Source: Pigoraptor vietnamica
Taxonomy: Eukaryota; Opisthokonta; Filasterea
Direction of reading: 5' to 3'
DNA length: 26,883 nt
NCBI GenBank assembly: GCA_943704525.1
Contig: CALSCQ010000501.1
Coordinates: 1 to 26,883 of the forward strand
The position numbers were made by a program, and so were the translations under genes. This document shows positions 25,053 through 26,883 of the stretch, piece by piece. The notes below the pieces were generated by a model. The model was given only the letters and a program-made list of their open reading frames with translations, was not told where the DNA came from and searched no databases. The first letter of the stretch is position 1; each line of letters starts with the position of its first letter.

Positions 25053-26845
25053 TCAATCAATCTTGACGTTGCGGTAAATTTGCCGCACAAACACTTGCGT
25101 GCCGGCAAACCCGACAGTGCCTGCATCGCGAGGCACATCAGACATCAAACAGAAAAACACAAAAGCAGCAGCCCTCTGCACACGCACGCACGCACGCACG
25201 AACGAACGAACGAGAGTGAACCAGCGAGTACACATTGCACGTTTCACCCACCGCAGAGAATACCCATGCCGACGCACAGCAGCAGCATGTAGCCAAAGTA
25301 GAACGTCGTCTGGAAAAGGCCGTACATTCTGCGGGTGCGCAAAGTCAGGCAAGTGCAGCCAAAACGCAAACTGGGGATGGGGCCACGCACACATCCAGCC
25401 ACGCACTTTGTTTTCGTCAAGAAGTAGTAGATGGCGTACACATAAATGTGCACCGCCGTGGATCCGGCCGCGAGGAAGCTTGTCCAGTGCCTGCGGATTT
25501 GGGCTGCGTCAGACAACATGTGGAAACAACGCAGCAGACATGTACACCGACGCACCATCTGTAGTCCTCGGCGTTGAGCAGGAAGTACGTGCACACGATC
25601 GTGACGCACACCGTGACGACCACCAGGATGAGGTAGACGAGGAGCATGAATCCGTACACATAGTAGATCTTGTACGCCCAAAAGGACGTGAAGATAAAGT
25701 ACATCTCGATGAAGATCGAACCAAACGGAAGGATGCCGCCGAGCGAGATGATCACAAACGGCTCCATGTACCTGCGCACGTGCACAGGTGAGCACTCCCA
25801 CATTCCACACTCTCTGCACGTGTGTGTGTGTGTGTGCGTGCGTGCGTGGGCGCGCAAACCCGGCATCCGCCACCCGCAATGCGCACGCACCACTTCTTCT
25901 CCGGAATGGGGCGCGGGACGGGGTTAATACGGCACGGGTGGTCGGCGTTGCTCGCGATGTTGCGGCCGAGTACCGTGCCCACGAGCGTCAGCGGCAGAAT
26001 GACAAAGAGGCCGATGCACGCAAGCACGACCATCGTGCCAAAGGGAATGGCGCGTGCCACCTGCCCAGCACACGCAAAGCGCCGTCAGACACACATGCAG
26101 AAGCGAGGGTCGTACGGCATCCCAAAGTCAGGACATGCACGCGACGGCAATGCCAAGCCACACGCACCTGGTACCAAATGGCAATAAAGTTGATGAGGAA
26201 GGCGAGCGAGCACACGGTGCCCGGGAAGAGGCTCGCCGTGACGACCATCTGCTTGATCCACTCCTTGCCTGCACGAGAGCGAACGGCGTTATTAGCCCAA
26301 ATCACAGACGACTCCTTAGGAGAGGGAAAAAAACGACATGGCTCGGCTGTCTCAAGCGCCAGTCCATCAGCCCACCCCCATGACGGGCATAGAAGGAGCC
26401 GCCGAAATAGCCCGCGATGGGGGACGTCGCCGCATACACAAAGATGCTTGCGGTGAGCACCGAGCCGCGCGACGTGTAGAGGTCGCCTAGGATTGCAATA
26501 ATGATCACGCACAGCGCCACCATCGCGAGCTGGTGCCCCGTGCCGATCAGCGACGAGAAGATCATGAGGCCCGGCGGGGCGCGGAAGACGTCGCCGTGCA
26601 CCTGCTTCCAGCCGTACTCGTCACCAAGATCGCGCTCCTGCACAGCGCAACGCCGTCAGTGGAAAGGCTGCCAAAACCACAGACAGCGAATAGTGCAAAG
26701 GCACCGTGCGCACCAGGTCGTCGAGGTCATCGTCCTTGCTGTAGCGCGCGTAATCCTTGCGCAGGGTGCGCATGAGGATCATGCTCACGAGGCCCACGAG
26801 GAAAATGACCATCATGAACGAGTTGAAGATCGAAAACCAGTGGAT
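25053..26845 (-). CDS. TM9SF: TM9SF (nonaspanin) membrane protein, 5' end outside window
   Basis: TM9SF proteins are nine-pass Golgi/endosomal proteins with a lumenal N-terminal domain and act in cargo sorting. The window holds the C-terminal membrane part: minus-strand exons 26845-26714, 26637-26376, 26268-26168, 26060-25891, 25771-25556, 25490-25407, 25328-25252 and 25120-25053 give 369 residues plus stop. Family motifs in order: [117 protein letters not shown] and QTTFYFGYM. The protein ends RNVKID; its final three residues KID fit the KxD/E COPI-binding Golgi-retention signal of this family. The first exon may continue in frame to the window edge or begin at a CGTTCAG acceptor at 26846. 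Which paralogue (TM9SF1-4) it is cannot be settled. Confidence 0.95.
25185..25213. repeat. (CACG)n-(AACG)n compound repeat in the last TM9SF intron
   Basis: Tetranucleotide units CACG shift to AACG inside the intron 25121-25251. This is a short simple repeat with no other signal. Confidence 0.75.
25816..25851. repeat. (TG)n-(TGCG)n tract in a TM9SF intron
   Basis: Inside the intron 25772-25890. Here the TG lies on the plus strand, so the minus-strand gene has CA on its sense strand, opposite to most other intronic tracts in this window. Confidence 0.8.
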
Positions 26846-26883
26846 CTGAACGAGGGGCATGTCAGCCAGGCCAGTGCCCCCCC

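Overview
The window is nuclear DNA from a eukaryote, probably a free-living or parasitic protist or an early-branching fungus-like organism. I cannot name the lineage from sequence alone. The reasons are: nine protein genes, eight of them split by short spliceosomal introns (about 50-290 bases, GT..AG); strong G/C preference at third codon positions; A at -3 before nearly all start codons (perfect Kozak context at two); and many (TG)n/(CA)n microsatellites, mostly inside introns. No bacterial, plastid, viral or transposon genes were recognised. Exon joins were worked out by hand. Every complete gene gives an uninterrupted reading frame whose summed exon length is a multiple of three.

Layout, left to right. 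(1) 71-2432, minus: WRAP73 (WDR8), a WD40 centrosome/spindle-pole protein, cut at its 3' end by the window edge. (2) 2642-3750, minus: phosphoserine phosphatase, complete. (3) 4411-11909, plus: a fused NADH-dependent glutamate synthase (2102 residues, nine exons) with an organelle-targeting-like N-terminus. (4) 12249-16299, minus: RAB3GAP1, the catalytic Rab GAP/GEF subunit (eleven exons). (5) 16300-18184: the one large stretch without a recognised gene, holding motif clusters and short repeats. (6) 18185-19138, plus: an intronless serine/threonine kinase. (7) 19342-20860, minus: a TMEM33/Pom33-family ER and nuclear-envelope membrane protein. (8) 21156-23345, plus: an unrecognised coiled-coil protein. 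(9) 23524-24778, plus: splicing factor YJU2/CCDC94. (10) 25053-26845 or beyond, minus: a TM9SF nonaspanin cut at its 5' end by the window edge.

The genes are housekeeping and closely packed in head-to-head and tail-to-tail pairs. Two head-to-head pairs share short promoters. Phosphoserine phosphatase and glutamate synthase share about 660 bases with three CCAAT boxes, and TMEM33-like and the coiled-coil gene share about 295 bases with four CACGTG boxes in 48 bases. Serine synthesis consumes glutamate at the transamination step before the phosphatase, so the first pair makes metabolic sense. The rest look like ordinary neighbours: membrane traffic (RAB3GAP1, TM9SF, TMEM33), splicing (YJU2) and centrosome (WRAP73).

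I found no clear new multi-gene system. The more interesting signals are the promoter motif clusters, a 38-base repeat shared by two distant sites, the sense-strand bias of (TG)n in introns, the unusual GTGNG splice donors, and the unrecognised coiled-coil protein and kinase.
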